Source: Triparma columacea
Lineage: Eukaryota; Sar; Bolidophyceae; Parmales; Triparmaceae
Direction: 5' to 3'
NCBI GenBank assembly: GCA_030267965.1
Contig: BRYA01000949.1
Location: forward strand, 1 to 12,650
DNA: 12,650 nt
Both the position numbers and the translations under genes were made by a program. This document shows, in pieces, positions 1 to 8,324 of this stretch. The notes below the pieces were generated by a model that had not been told where the DNA came from, made no database searches, and saw only the letters and a list, made by a program, of their open reading frames with translations. The stretch's first letter is position 1. Each line of letters opens with the position of its first letter.

Positions 1-100
1 AAATCGCCATACTACTCATATACACCTAAAATACTCCTACAATAGTCATAAAAATACCAAATCAAATCATTTCATCCTACAAATGTTGCTGCCAATTTAG

Positions 101-3100
101 TTACTCCAAATCATCATCATCCCTCGGCATAACCCTTCTTCCTTTAGCCTTCCCACCTCCTTCCCCTATAATATCTCCACCAGCATCGTTTCCAACACTT
201 GCTCTTCTAATACTTGCTCTCACAGCACCTGCTAGACCACCCTCAGCATCAGCATCAACACTTGCTCTCCTCACACTCTCTCTCCTTTTTGCATCTCCAT
301 CTGCTGGAATAAATTCTGCTGGCACCAAAGCTTTTGTCGCATCAGTAAACCACTCTGGCTGCTCCTCTTCCCATTTAGCCCAGTTTAAGCCAACCCATTT
401 CTTAATTTCTTCTTCAATAGAGACCCAGTGATGCCTTGAAAGCTTCAGAGCGTCGAACTTCATTTTATCACTTTCTCCTTCAAGGAAGTATGCCATTGAC
501 ATATCCTTAGATCTCTTCGTGCTCCAGAAGGTGTGCAAGTACTTACTTTCTATGTTCCACAAGAAGACAGCAAAGCATAGAGAGGTTATTGGTATGAAAT
601 ACTTTACAATTGATGATGCTATTTCAATGGGCTTCTCATCAATATAAGGTGAAGTTACAAATATTGACACTGGTAAGCTGCCTATTGTCAACACAAGACC
701 AAACAACCAGTACAGTCCCCCAACTTCATTGTGATGTCTGAAATGTGCAATCGAGGTGAAGTCTGTGATGATCTTTATAATCACTCTGGCAAGAATGCTA
801 CTCATAATCTCTATGTTACCCCCCAAAGGCAACCAATACCAAAAGTCTCCCCTCAAAGTCTTAACCAACAAGTACAGGCCAAGGTCAGCTCCAATGTAGA
901 GAAAGGCCCAACTTCCTCCCATTAACCCCAGAAGAACTATTGTTGTACACCTTATTAGCAGCATTCCAGCAGTGAACAACAACATCGACACAAACACTAC
1001 TGTTCTCTTGCTTGCTTTTGCAGGTATGTACCCATAGAAGTTTGGTGCCGATTCTCTCAAACCAGGGTCTGTGTCCCAGTCATAACTAATAGTTGCAGAG
1101 GCAAAGCCTGTTGTAATTGCTGACACTGCAATTGAAAGCCATGCTGAAGTTCCAACATCTTTGTCACTTGATGCTATAGCCATAAGTTGGATAATCACTC
1201 CAGGGATTGCCTCAGCAAACATCTCAGTCCCTTTCATAAATGTCATCTCGTACATAGGATCAACAGCATGTCCAGCTTCTTGTTTTTCTCCCTTTGCAAC
1301 CCTGTAGGCATCTACTGCGGGCTTGTACCCAAGCAAGATTGGGATGCACTCCCGCAACACCCTCTTCATTCCCAACTTGCTGTTCTGTCCCCAAACCAAA
1401 AGCATTTGAATCCCAATTGACACTGCCAAACTTGCCAAAGATGCATTAAAGTACCCATACTTCTTATCTCTCCAAAACTTATGTGTCACATACACATCGG
1501 TCAGCAAATCTGACATGCTTGTGACAGCACCAACAGTCACCCTTGCCTTCAATCCTAAGTTAGACTTCATAAATAATTTCATGACAATCTCCTCAAGCAT
1601 TGGCCTTAACCACTCTTGTTCATTCATAACCTCCTGCACTTCAGTGAACTGATGTGCCCACTCATCTACAGCATGAGCAGCAGTTGCCGTGGTCAACATG
1701 ACTGCTGTCATTGCACTTCCAATCTCCCACCCCCTGGCTTCATCCTCACTATTATCTTCTCCCTCATTTGTCGCTCTCCTTTTAAATTTATTCATGACCA
1801 CAGCATACAGCATAGTTCTCATGAAACCATGCTGCTCTGTAATCTCTCTCAGTGCCCTATTGGCAACAATGAACTCCCTCACGACCTCTACTTTACTGTC
1901 CCCAATTTTCCTTCTCTTCACTCTCGCCATCAGCTGCTCTCCAAACCTCCTCCCATCCTGTTCCCCTGATTCTGTGCTCTTCAGCAGATTATCAAAGTAG
2001 TAAGCAGCATCAGTTGCCAAACCCAGGTGCTTAATTACACTCTGTTTGCTGGCAGTCTTTCCTAAACCCTTACGTCTAGTCATCATTTCAACTTCTGTCT
2101 TCATCTGTCCAGCCTCTGAGAACCTTACAGCTGTGAGATGCCCTTCCTGTTCGACTGTGATTACAAATGTCTTGTTGTTAACTCTGTGAACCACAAGCTG
2201 GGAGTAAACTCCATTTTTAAGGCCCCAGAAGAATGCTGCAACTTCCTTGTGGGATGCTCTCACAGTTATTGAAGTCTTCCCCCACCCCATTTCCTTCTCT
2301 GCCTTTATCAATGTCTGTCCAGTCAACCCACTACTGATCTCTTGAGCTCCATCAATCTCGTCAAAATGACTTTCAATCCCTGGTGCTCCCTCAATTGCAA
2401 TCTCCTCAAACTTTGCAATGATCTGCTGTCTCTTGAAGGCGTCAATCTCTTTGCTCTTTTCAAACTTCTTTCTCAAGTCTGAGACTAATCCGAGAAACCT
2501 TGGTGCAATCTTGTTCATGATGGAAGAGAAGAAAATACCACCAAGGTCTACCTTTGTTGTGAAAGTCACTGATGTTTGTGGCACATCTCCAATAGGGTCA
2601 AGCGGCTCAAACATCCATACTGTGTGTGCCTTCCCTAAAACATTCCTAGCCTTCACTGGAAAGTCTACCTGAAGTTCGTCTGTGTCTGCAACATCAATAA
2701 TTACTTTGCCATCATCTTGCTTGAACCAGGTCACTTTACTCCTCCCATCACGAGGAGCAAATCCAGGGATGCCAAGATTCCTTGTATTAATGTAGTAGAG
2801 AGTGTGGTTGTTTACAAACCTTGTGTTCAGTTGAGAAAAACCTGACTGTGAAGCCAATTTTTTCCAACTTCTACTGTAGAGGCTTGAGTACTCATAGGCA
2901 GCACACTCCTCCACACTAGCATCAACTACAGTTGTAGCTACCCCACTTACGACACTCTCCCCATCAACATGAACTAGCTTCATCTTGACCCTCTCATCAG
3001 GACTCTTCAGATCATCAAAGTTCTCATCCTCCTTGCACTTCTCATAAAACTCTTTCCCCTTCCTAATCGCCTTCTCCTCCTCATCAGTATAATCTTGGTG

Positions 3101-5416
3101 TTCATTCTTGATGATGTTGGCAAGAGAGGCCAGTGCAGCTTTATCAACCTCTTCGTCCTGCTTGAAGGAGTCCCTGATCTCTGATATCGCACCTAGTACT
3201 CGTGGTATTGTTCTGTCGACAACTTTCACTGGAATGTGCCCCCCTGTGTCCATAAATTGGGTCAATGTAAGTTTGCACTGGAGAACACCATTGTGGTCCT
3301 CAATATTCTTGGCAGTGAGAATGCCACTTGTTGTTGCTCGCACAAGTTTTCCTAGATTTCCCCCATAGTCTACCTGCTCTTTAGCTGGTACAAATGCTAC
3401 AGACATAGTGCTGTCTTGATGTCCTTTTCGCCATACATATCTCATCACAAACTCTCTTTTGTGAAGAGGGAAAGGAAGTTTCCTTACTGATGCAAACAGC
3501 TTTTCATTCACCCTTCCTTTGCCACTCTCCTTTATCTCCAGCCTTGCAGGATTCCCTTCCTCTCTATTCACTGCTGTCCTCTCCCTGCTGCAGTACTCAA
3601 AGAACCAAGCAGCTGCTTCCTCTGCTGAACAGTCGGCAACACACTTTGCTCTTCCAAAACCGAGTGTCTTTTTTCCTTTCTCCTGCTGCTTGTTCTTGAC
3701 CTCCATCTTCACTCCCTCATAAGGTGACTTGAGTGGCCTCCACCCTCCTTCCTCCTCCCCACCAAAGAGCTCCTCCAACTCCCCAAACACTTTCTTCTGG
3801 TCCTCCTCCAACTCTACGCCCTCCCTCATTCTCTCCACCAAAACCCCCCTGACCTCGGCATCAACTTCCTTCCTGTTCCTCCTGAACTTCTCCTGCAACC
3901 TATTGGCCTCCACAAGCTGACTCCTTGCAAGGTAGTCAATAGCATTGTCCATCACTGTCTTATGAATGCCACTGAATTTCAGATCAACTGTTTGAATGCG
4001 TGTCACTCTGCAGACATTTGGGGCAACCTCGGCCATGATGTAGATTCCTCTTGTTACTCCAACTACAAAGCCATCCTTGCTAAGGTTGGTGAAGCTTGCC
4101 CCATAATATTCACGCAAAGGCACAAATCCTGTCATGTATGCAGTCTGGCCATTGTCCAATTTAACCTTCTTCCACACAAACCAAATTTCAAATAGTCGAT
4201 TGGTGGCCGCAGGGACCTTCACGCCCAAATGATAGTGCAAGCTTCTAGTTCCCTCAAAATTGTTCCTGATCACCCTTGGTAAGTTCCCATTATCTTTGAA
4301 GTGTTTCTCAGACTTCTCAAATGTGTCAAGCAGAAATTGCTCTGCCAATACACCCTTTGCTGACTTGTCCACAGTGACCCCAAAGGCTGCCCACACCTTG
4401 TCCTCCTCTCTCCACAGGAACTTGTCCACCGCCTCCTTCACTGTCCCCTTGACTCTCTTCCCCTTTGTGTGAAGTTCCTTCTCTAGACTCCCAACCCTCT
4501 CCAACATTGCGTCCTCCTCTCTTGTCAGAGGCGGTGCCCTGGGCATGACTTCCTCCACGAAGTGTCTTTTCCTGCGCTCGTCAATTACTGCAGGCTGTCT
4601 GAACTTCTTCATCACTTCATCAAGAATTCCCTTCAATGAGACAAAGACATCCTTGAAAGCTCCTTTCTTGACACTGCTGATGCTGCTATTTATCCTTTCA
4701 AGGTTTGACCATGCAGATTTTAATCTTTTGACTGTGTTGACGTCTAGATTTGATTTTGCCTCTCTAACCCTCTCTTCTGCCTTGAGAGTTCCCACCATTG
4801 TAACTGCAGTTTGACCAAACTCAAAATCAGAGAAACTGAGCTCGCCCTTAATGACACCTCGCTTGACAGTCTTTGTCTTCATTTGATCTAGAATCTCGAC
4901 AAGGTTTGCAGTTGCCTCATCAGAAAGTTTGTCCTCATCAAGGGGTGTCAACTCCATAATGCTCGTCGATTCGTCGGGGGAGACAACGCTGACGTCGAGG
5001 AGAAATTCGACAAACTTATTCCTGCTGCCGTAGTGCTGCCAGTAGACGAGTCTGTGAATGACTCCTTCCTTTTCGTCATACTCATGGAGGGTCTTCCTTC
5101 GGAACTTGCCCTGATCACAATCAGTGAGGAGAAAGTCAATGATCTTTTTGCGCTCGTCGTGAAAGACATCAGCGAGCTCCATAATCTTCACATCGGCGCC
5201 GGTAGAGTTGTCGATGAGGCCTTCAACGGCTCCTCGGTCATCCAGAAGTTTCACAAGTTTGACTTGTTCGGGGCCAAGAGCTGTGTAATCGATATCTACG
5301 GTGCCATGTATTGCGGAGGGTGTGTGATTGGGGCCTGAGGGGGGCTCGGAGGCATAGTTGGTCTTGCCGGCGTCATTCACGACGACTCCCGCATCTGCTT
5401 CAACCTCACCCTCCAT
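101..5416 (-). CDS. Large multidomain protein: tandem START/SRPBCC-like segments plus XKR-like membrane domain
   Basis: Single-exon gene of about 1771 residues. The N-terminus is acidic (MEGEVEADAG). Repeated START/SRPBCC-like segments follow at about 340-495, 569-770 and 810-1005, with a more diverged one at about 85-285 and a shortened one at about 1029-1145; charged helical linkers separate them. From about 1290 to 1625 there are eight or nine hydrophobic spans, and the tail is hydrophilic. The membrane part has SDLLTD at its first span, an LGY after the second, then an E-x3-E-x2-P-x4-Q helix (EMFAEAIPGVIIQ), the order seen in XK-related scramblases. A role in binding and moving membrane lipids is inference. 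Start choice: the frame is open to 5581, but codon 5581-5579 is TTG. In-frame ATGs lie at 5560, 5545, 5527 and 5416; I prefer 5416 because it has a purine at -3 and G at +4 and opens a typical acidic N-terminus. Base composition is more AT-rich than in the neighbours. The gene's reality is near certain; its function is not. Confidence 0.85.
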   Translation of the reverse strand: MEGEVEADAGVVVNDAGKTNYASEPPSGPNHTPSAIHGTVDIDYTALGPEQVKLVKLLDDRGAVEGLIDNSTGADVKIMELADVFHDERKKIIDFLLTDCDQGKFRRKTLHEYDEKEGVIHRLVYWQHYGSRNKFVEFLLDVSVVSPDESTSIMELTPLDEDKLSDEATANLVEILDQMKTKTVKRGVIKGELSFSDFEFGQTAVTMVGTLKAEERVREAKSNLDVNTVKRLKSAWSNLERINSSISSVKKGAFKDVFVSLKGILDEVMKKFRQPAVIDERRKRHFVEEVMPRAPPLTREEDAMLERVGSLEKELHTKGKRVKGTVKEAVDKFLWREEDKVWAAFGVTVDKSAKGVLAEQFLLDTFEKSEKHFKDNGNLPRVIRNNFEGTRSLHYHLGVKVPAATNRLFEIWFVWKKVKLDNGQTAYMTGFVPLREYYGASFTNLSKDGFVVGVTRGIYIMAEVAPNVCRVTRIQTVDLKFSGIHKTVMDNAIDYLARSQLVEANRLQEKFRRNRKEVDAEVRGVLVERMREGVELEEDQKKVFGELEELFGGEEEGGWRPLKSPYEGVKMEVKNKQQEKGKKTLGFGRAKCVADCSAEEAAAWFFEYCSRERTAVNREEGNPARLEIKESGKGRVNEKLFASVRKLPFPLHKREFVMRYVWRKGHQDSTMSVAFVPAKEQVDYGGNLGKLVRATTSGILTAKNIEDHNGVLQCKLTLTQFMDTGGHIPVKVVDRTIPRVLGAISEIRDSFKQDEEVDKAALASLANIIKNEHQDYTDEEEKAIRKGKEFYEKCKEDENFDDLKSPDERVKMKLVHVDGESVVSGVATTVVDASVEECAAYEYSSLYSRSWKKLASQSGFSQLNTRFVNNHTLYYINTRNLGIPGFAPRDGRSKVTWFKQDDGKVIIDVADTDELQVDFPVKARNVLGKAHTVWMFEPLDPIGDVPQTSVTFTTKVDLGGIFFSSIMNKIAPRFLGLVSDLRKKFEKSKEIDAFKRQQIIAKFEEIAIEGAPGIESHFDEIDGAQEISSGLTGQTLIKAEKEMGWGKTSITVRASHKEVAAFFWGLKNGVYSQLVVHRVNNKTFVITVEQEGHLTAVRFSEAGQMKTEVEMMTRRKGLGKTASKQSVIKHLGLATDAAYYFDNLLKSTESGEQDGRRFGEQLMARVKRRKIGDSKVEVVREFIVANRALREITEQHGFMRTMLYAVVMNKFKRRATNEGEDNSEDEARGWEIGSAMTAVMLTTATAAHAVDEWAHQFTEVQEVMNEQEWLRPMLEEIVMKLFMKSNLGLKARVTVGAVTSMSDLLTDVYVTHKFWRDKKYGYFNASLASLAVSIGIQMLLVWGQNSKLGMKRVLRECIPILLGYKPAVDAYRVAKGEKQEAGHAVDPMYEMTFMKGTEMFAEAIPGVIIQLMAIASSDKDVGTSAWLSIAVSAITTGFASATISYDWDTDPGLRESAPNFYGYIPAKASKRTVVFVSMLLFTAGMLLIRCTTIVLLGLMGGSWAFLYIGADLGLYLLVKTLRGDFWYWLPLGGNIEIMSSILARVIIKIITDFTSIAHFRHHNEVGGLYWLFGLVLTIGSLPVSIFVTSPYIDEKPIEIASSIVKYFIPITSLCFAVFLWNIESKYLHTFWSTKRSKDMSMAYFLEGESDKMKFDALKLSRHHWVSIEEEIKKWVGLNWAKWEEEQPEWFTDATKALVPAEFIPADGDAKRRESVRRASVDADAEGGLAGAVRASIRRASVGNDAGGDIIGEGGGKAKGRRVMPRDDDDLE
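188..286 (-). other. C-terminal cluster of basophilic kinase sites
   Basis: The tail of the large protein has RRESV directly followed by RRASV (residues 1711-1720) and a second RASIRRASV (1733-1741). These match the RRxS consensus of PKA-like AGC kinases. They sit in a Gly/Ala/Asp-rich segment expected to be disordered, after the last membrane span, and the protein ends with a run of aspartates. Regulation by phosphorylation is inference. Confidence 0.5.
542..1549 (-). other. Membrane domain of the large protein, XK-related-like
   Basis: Hydrophobic spans, in residues of the 1771-aa protein, lie near 1293-1315, 1323-1342, 1353-1371, 1399-1416, 1426-1445, 1472-1518 (probably two), 1566-1589 and 1603-1622. 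XK-family features in the same order are: an Asp-x3-Thr-Asp near the end of span one, Gln and Trp at the end of span two (IQMLLVW), an LGY start for span three, and a Glu-x3-Glu-x2-Pro helix followed by Gln in span four. A GDFWYWLP motif after the double span and a TDFTS-to-HHNEVGG loop are distinctive; I cannot match them to human XKR proteins. Confidence 0.5.
1982..5164 (-). repeat. Protein-level tandem START/SRPBCC-like repeats within the large gene
   Basis: Diverged repeats at protein level lie at about 4562-5164, 3932-4399, 3107-3712, 2402-2989 and 1982-2332. The clearest shared signature is the linker and first strand, LKSPYEGVKM before one unit and LKSPDERVKM before the next. Shared also are a KxEF or RxxFV strand in the middle, a TKVDLGG or TQFMDTGG-type strand, and a closing helix of the form IPRVLGAISEIRDSF or IAPRFLGLVSDLRKKF, after which D-rich linkers resume. 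The last unit lacks the closing helix. Assignment to the START/SRPBCC fold rests on strand/helix pattern only and needs a profile search. Confidence 0.55.
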
Positions 5417-5560
5417 GACGATCTTGATTGGGTGCTGAAAATCATGCGTTCGCGATCGACGTGCGTTAATAAAATGACGGCGAAGCAGCGATTTTTTGGT
5501 GTGAGTGAAGACGCCGTAGATTAGCATACTCGTATAGTGGTTCATATTGCGCGATTTCAT
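5417..5560 (-). other. In-frame upstream extension of the large gene, possibly 5' UTR or basic leader
   Basis: The frame stays open upstream of the preferred start, with ATGs at 5560, 5545 and 5527. If translated, the first of these would add 48 residues rich in Arg, Lys and His with almost no acidic residues, loosely like a mitochondrial presequence. A homopolymeric T run just upstream of 5560 (coding strand) looks more like untranslated leader. I cannot decide between the two from sequence alone. Confidence 0.35.
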
Positions 5561-5581
5561 GTTTTCCAAAAAAAAAACCAA

Positions 5582-6431
5582 TCTGTGAGAGTCCTTCGCA
5601 AGTGCCTAACGCCAGTCCTCATCTGGCAAGTTGCAGGATGGGGGCAGGCCTCATCATCACGATCAGGCACATAGAACCCCCATATATATATATATACCGC
5701 TCCGATCCAATGTAAAGCCCTTTTGTCCCTCTCTTCACATTCTCACCTTCCAAATGAGGACAAAATTGCTTGTGCTCACGACGGTGGCCGGGAGTGGTGT
5801 GAGCTAGTAATATGCTTCAGTCAACACTTAAAGCCGTGAAACTCTATTTTCTGAGTGTTGTGTAGTATTATCGATCTTCTTGTTGCAACGAATACGACAA
5901 TGCGATGTAAATGAGATTGGTGTATTCAGAAATTGTTTTGAGGGTTTTGGAGAATTAAAAGTTCACACCTTGAACTCCGTCTATGCCTCCATGTCTTCGT
6001 GTTTCCAGTCCTAAAATCGGCGTTTGTTCCCAGATTGCCATTTCAAGTACGCTATATCTTCCCAATAACAAAAAATTGTTATATATGTGCTGCACCCTTC
6101 CATCCTTCCCAATCCCCCAAATCGACCCAAAGAGTCGCACGGACCCTATATACACAGACTTCCTCTCAACGCCCTCGGTACTGTCGCCTTCCTCCCTATA
6201 TTAAAAAATACTATAGCTTTGAAACAACGTTCATCACATTTCCTATCCCCCCCTCCCATTCCCTTGCCTCCCATCCCCTTGCCCTAACCCTTCCAACTTC
6301 CAACGCGCCCAAACCAACCCCCCCCCATAATTCCGCCTAACCCTATCCTCGCAAATAAAGTCTAATATTTTTCTCGCAACAAATTACTGGATTGTTTTCC
6401 AATTCGAGACTGAGCTCTCTCTTTTCCTCAT
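5582..6431. other. Intergenic: upstream of the large gene, downstream of PGK
   Basis: About 850 bases without a supportable gene. It contains an alternating AT run at 5682-5696 that could serve as a TATA-like element for the minus-strand gene, and a long pyrimidine-rich block at about 6241-6345 next to the PGK 3' end. The short open frames here have no conserved content. I see no polyadenylation signal of the AATAAA type on the minus strand near the PGK stop. Confidence 0.6.
5682..5696. repeat. Short AT dinucleotide run, possible TATA-like element
   Basis: Fifteen bases of perfect alternating A and T. It lies 266 bases upstream of the preferred ATG of the large gene and about 120 upstream of the first in-frame ATG. 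It may be a core promoter element or simply a microsatellite. Confidence 0.35.
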
Positions 6432-8324
6432 TTAAGCGGCGACCTTGGCGTCGGCAAGTGCGGCGACTCCAGGGAGGATCTTGCCCTCGAGGAGCTCGAG
6501 GGAGGCTCCTCCTCCGGTGGAGATGTGACTCATCTTGTCGGCCTTGCCAGACTTCTCGACAGCAGCCACAGAGTCTCCTCCTCCAATGATGGTGCATGCT
6601 CCCCTGCTCGTGATCTCCTCCAGGACGTCAACAATGGCAAAGGTTCCCTTGGCAAAGGCATCAAACTCGAAGACTCCCATGGGACCGTTCCAGATAACGG
6701 TCTTGCACGTGGAGAGGGCCTCGGAAATCTCCTTGGTGGCATCGGGTCCGTTGTCGAGTCCCATCCACCCGTCGGGGATGGCGGTGGCGGGGACAATCTG
6801 AGTGTTGGCATCGGGGGCGAACGCGTCGGCGACGACGACATCGGAAGGGAGGATGAACCTCTTTCCCTCCTTCTCGGCCTTAGCCATGACAGCCTTGGCG
6901 GTCTCGACAAAGTCGTCCTCGACGAGGGAGGTTCCAACGGAAAGGCCCTTGGCCTTTAGGAAGGTGAAGACCATACCACCACCGACGATGACGGTGTCGC
7001 ACTTGTCGAGGAGGGTCTCAAGGACGGTAATCTTGGAGGAGACCTTGGATCCACCGACGATGGCGGCCATGGGCTTCTCGCCGTTGTTGACGGCTCCGTC
7101 GAGGTATTCGAGCTCCTTGGCGAGGAGGAATCCAGAGACGGAGGGAGAGAGGTACTTGGTGACTCCCTCAGTGGAAGCGTGGGCGCGATGGGCGGTTCCA
7201 AAGGCGTCGTTGACGAACATGTCGTAGGGGGCGGCGAATTTCTTAACGAACTCGGCCTCGTTCTTGGTTTCCTCCTTGTAGAAGCGGGTGTTCTCAAGGA
7301 GAACGACGTCGCCGTCGGCGGCGGACGAGGCCATGTCGGCGACGGCATCTCCGATGCAGTCGGGTGCGAGCTTGACCTCCTTGCCGAGGAGCTCGGTCAT
7401 CCTTGCGGCGCAAGGAGCGAGGGAGAACTTGTCCTCGGGTCCGTCTTTGGGGCGGCCAAGATGGCTGCGGCGAGGCGAGGAGCGAGGAAGGTTAGAGGAA
7501 TTGAATGCAAGTAGTTATACACTGCCATGAGTCGTCTCTCATCATCATTTGTTGGAGTTTCATGAAGTTCATGAAGTTGTGCAGTTCGTTAGATGTGAAG
7601 TTCGTGAAGTTGCGCAGCTCATTCTAAGCTCTATTTTTGCTAATCGCGCTCCCCTTCACACTCCTCTTCACGCTCCTCATCAAGCTCCTCTCCCCCTCAC
7701 CCTTCGTCACACAATCCCAAATTCTCACCTGCAAGCAAAGACCTTGGCTCCCTTGGAGACGAGGTACTCGATAGTAGGCATGGAAGACCTGATACGAGTG
7801 TCATCGGTGATGGTCTTACCGTCAAGGGGGACGTTCAAGTCGCAACGAAGGAGAACCTTCTTGCCCTTGAGGTCAGCATCGGAGAGATCACCGACAGAAA
7901 GCTTGGCGGCATCGAGGGCGAGGGGAGAACTGGTGTGGCGAACAGCAGGAGCAAACGCAGGTCTGGCGATTCCTATTGTTGAGGGGGTTAGCAAATGAAG
8001 TTCTGAGAAATCTACGAATCACAACACGATTCACTTGGACACCTCACTGGGGTTCATCTCAATGGATTCGGGATATCTAACAGATTATCCTGTCTAGGAG
8101 TGTTTCTGTGTATAGAAGACAACAGGAAATGCCTGAAATACTGCACCAAGAAACGCCTGCACACCTCAAAACCCCCTAGTTGCGCCACCTACTCCCACGG
8201 CACGGAAATGGAGGGGGATTTTTTGGCAGAAAGGTTTGTAGTCGAAGTATTCGAACTCACCAGTGGGCTGGAAGGCAGCAGTGGACGCGGCAAGGGCAAG
8301 AACGGAGATGAGAGAGAATTTCAT
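6432..8324 (-). CDS. PGK: Phosphoglycerate kinase, plastid-targeted, three exons
   Basis: Transfers phosphate between 1,3-bisphosphoglycerate plus ADP and 3-phosphoglycerate plus ATP; in the plastid it runs in the Calvin cycle direction. Exons: 8261-8324, 7729-7972, 6432-7464. Joined, they give 446 residues, normal for a plastid form with a leader. Exon 1 encodes a hydrophobic signal peptide ending ASTAAFQPT, a phenylalanine-at-cleavage motif as in stramenopile plastid proteins; residues 22-40 are transit-like (Arg, Ser, Ala, no acidic residue). Then come [10 protein letters not shown] (64-73), SHLGRPK (103-109, rebuilt across intron 2), [10 protein letters not shown] (from 159), GGSKV (from 240), GPMGVFEFD (from 363), GGGDS (397-401) and HISTGGGAS (from 416). 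All expected substrate and nucleotide loops are intact. Codon use is GC-ending and strongly biased, fitting high expression. Plastid location is inferred from the leader. Confidence 0.95.
7561..7626. repeat. Imperfect 33-bp direct repeat in PGK intron 2
   Basis: CATGAAGTTCATGAAGTT at 7561-7578 recurs as TGTGAAGTTCGTGAAGTT at 7594-7611. The following bases are also similar (GTGCAGTTCGTT against GCGCAGCTCATT). Each half is itself a doubled 9-mer. Confidence 0.7.
7643..7690. repeat. Four-copy 12-bp tandem repeat in PGK intron 2
   Basis: Consecutive 12-mers at 7643, 7655, 7667 and 7679 share the pattern WTCAMRCTCCTC with a few substitutions per copy. On the coding strand each reads roughly GAGGAGCGTGAA. 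Confidence 0.75.
7973..8260 (-). other. PGK intron 1
   Basis: 288-base phase-1 intron, donor GTGAGT, acceptor AACAATAG preceded by a CTAAC that would make a good branch point. An ATG at 7992-7994, just inside the 3' end, is in frame with exon 2 and the reading frame stays open through the acceptor. Confidence 0.85.
8261..8324 (-). other. PGK exon 1, a signal-peptide exon
   Basis: Sixty-four bases encoding 21 residues plus the first base of a Gly codon. The sequence is Met-Lys, a hydrophobic core, then a small-residue cleavage region and Phe-Gln-Pro. The donor is G^GTGAGT. The exon carries essentially only the ER signal, so the targeting module is physically separate from the enzyme. Confidence 0.85.

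Larger units (their letters stand above)
7465..7728 (-). other. PGK intron 2, repeat-rich
   Basis: 264-base phase-2 intron, donor GTGAGA, acceptor CGCCGCAG. Splicing joins TGC AG to C CAT and restores the CSHLGRPK motif. Much of the intron is short tandem repeats (7561-7626 and 7643-7690). Confidence 0.9.

Noticed and set aside
1616..2000. Plus-strand open frames opposite the large gene
   Set aside because: They are antisense shadows of the long coding frame, with compositions reflecting the codons on the other strand.
5033..5338. Plus-strand open frame of about 100 codons near the 5' end of the large gene
   Set aside because: Antisense to well-behaved coding sequence of the large protein and without conserved content.
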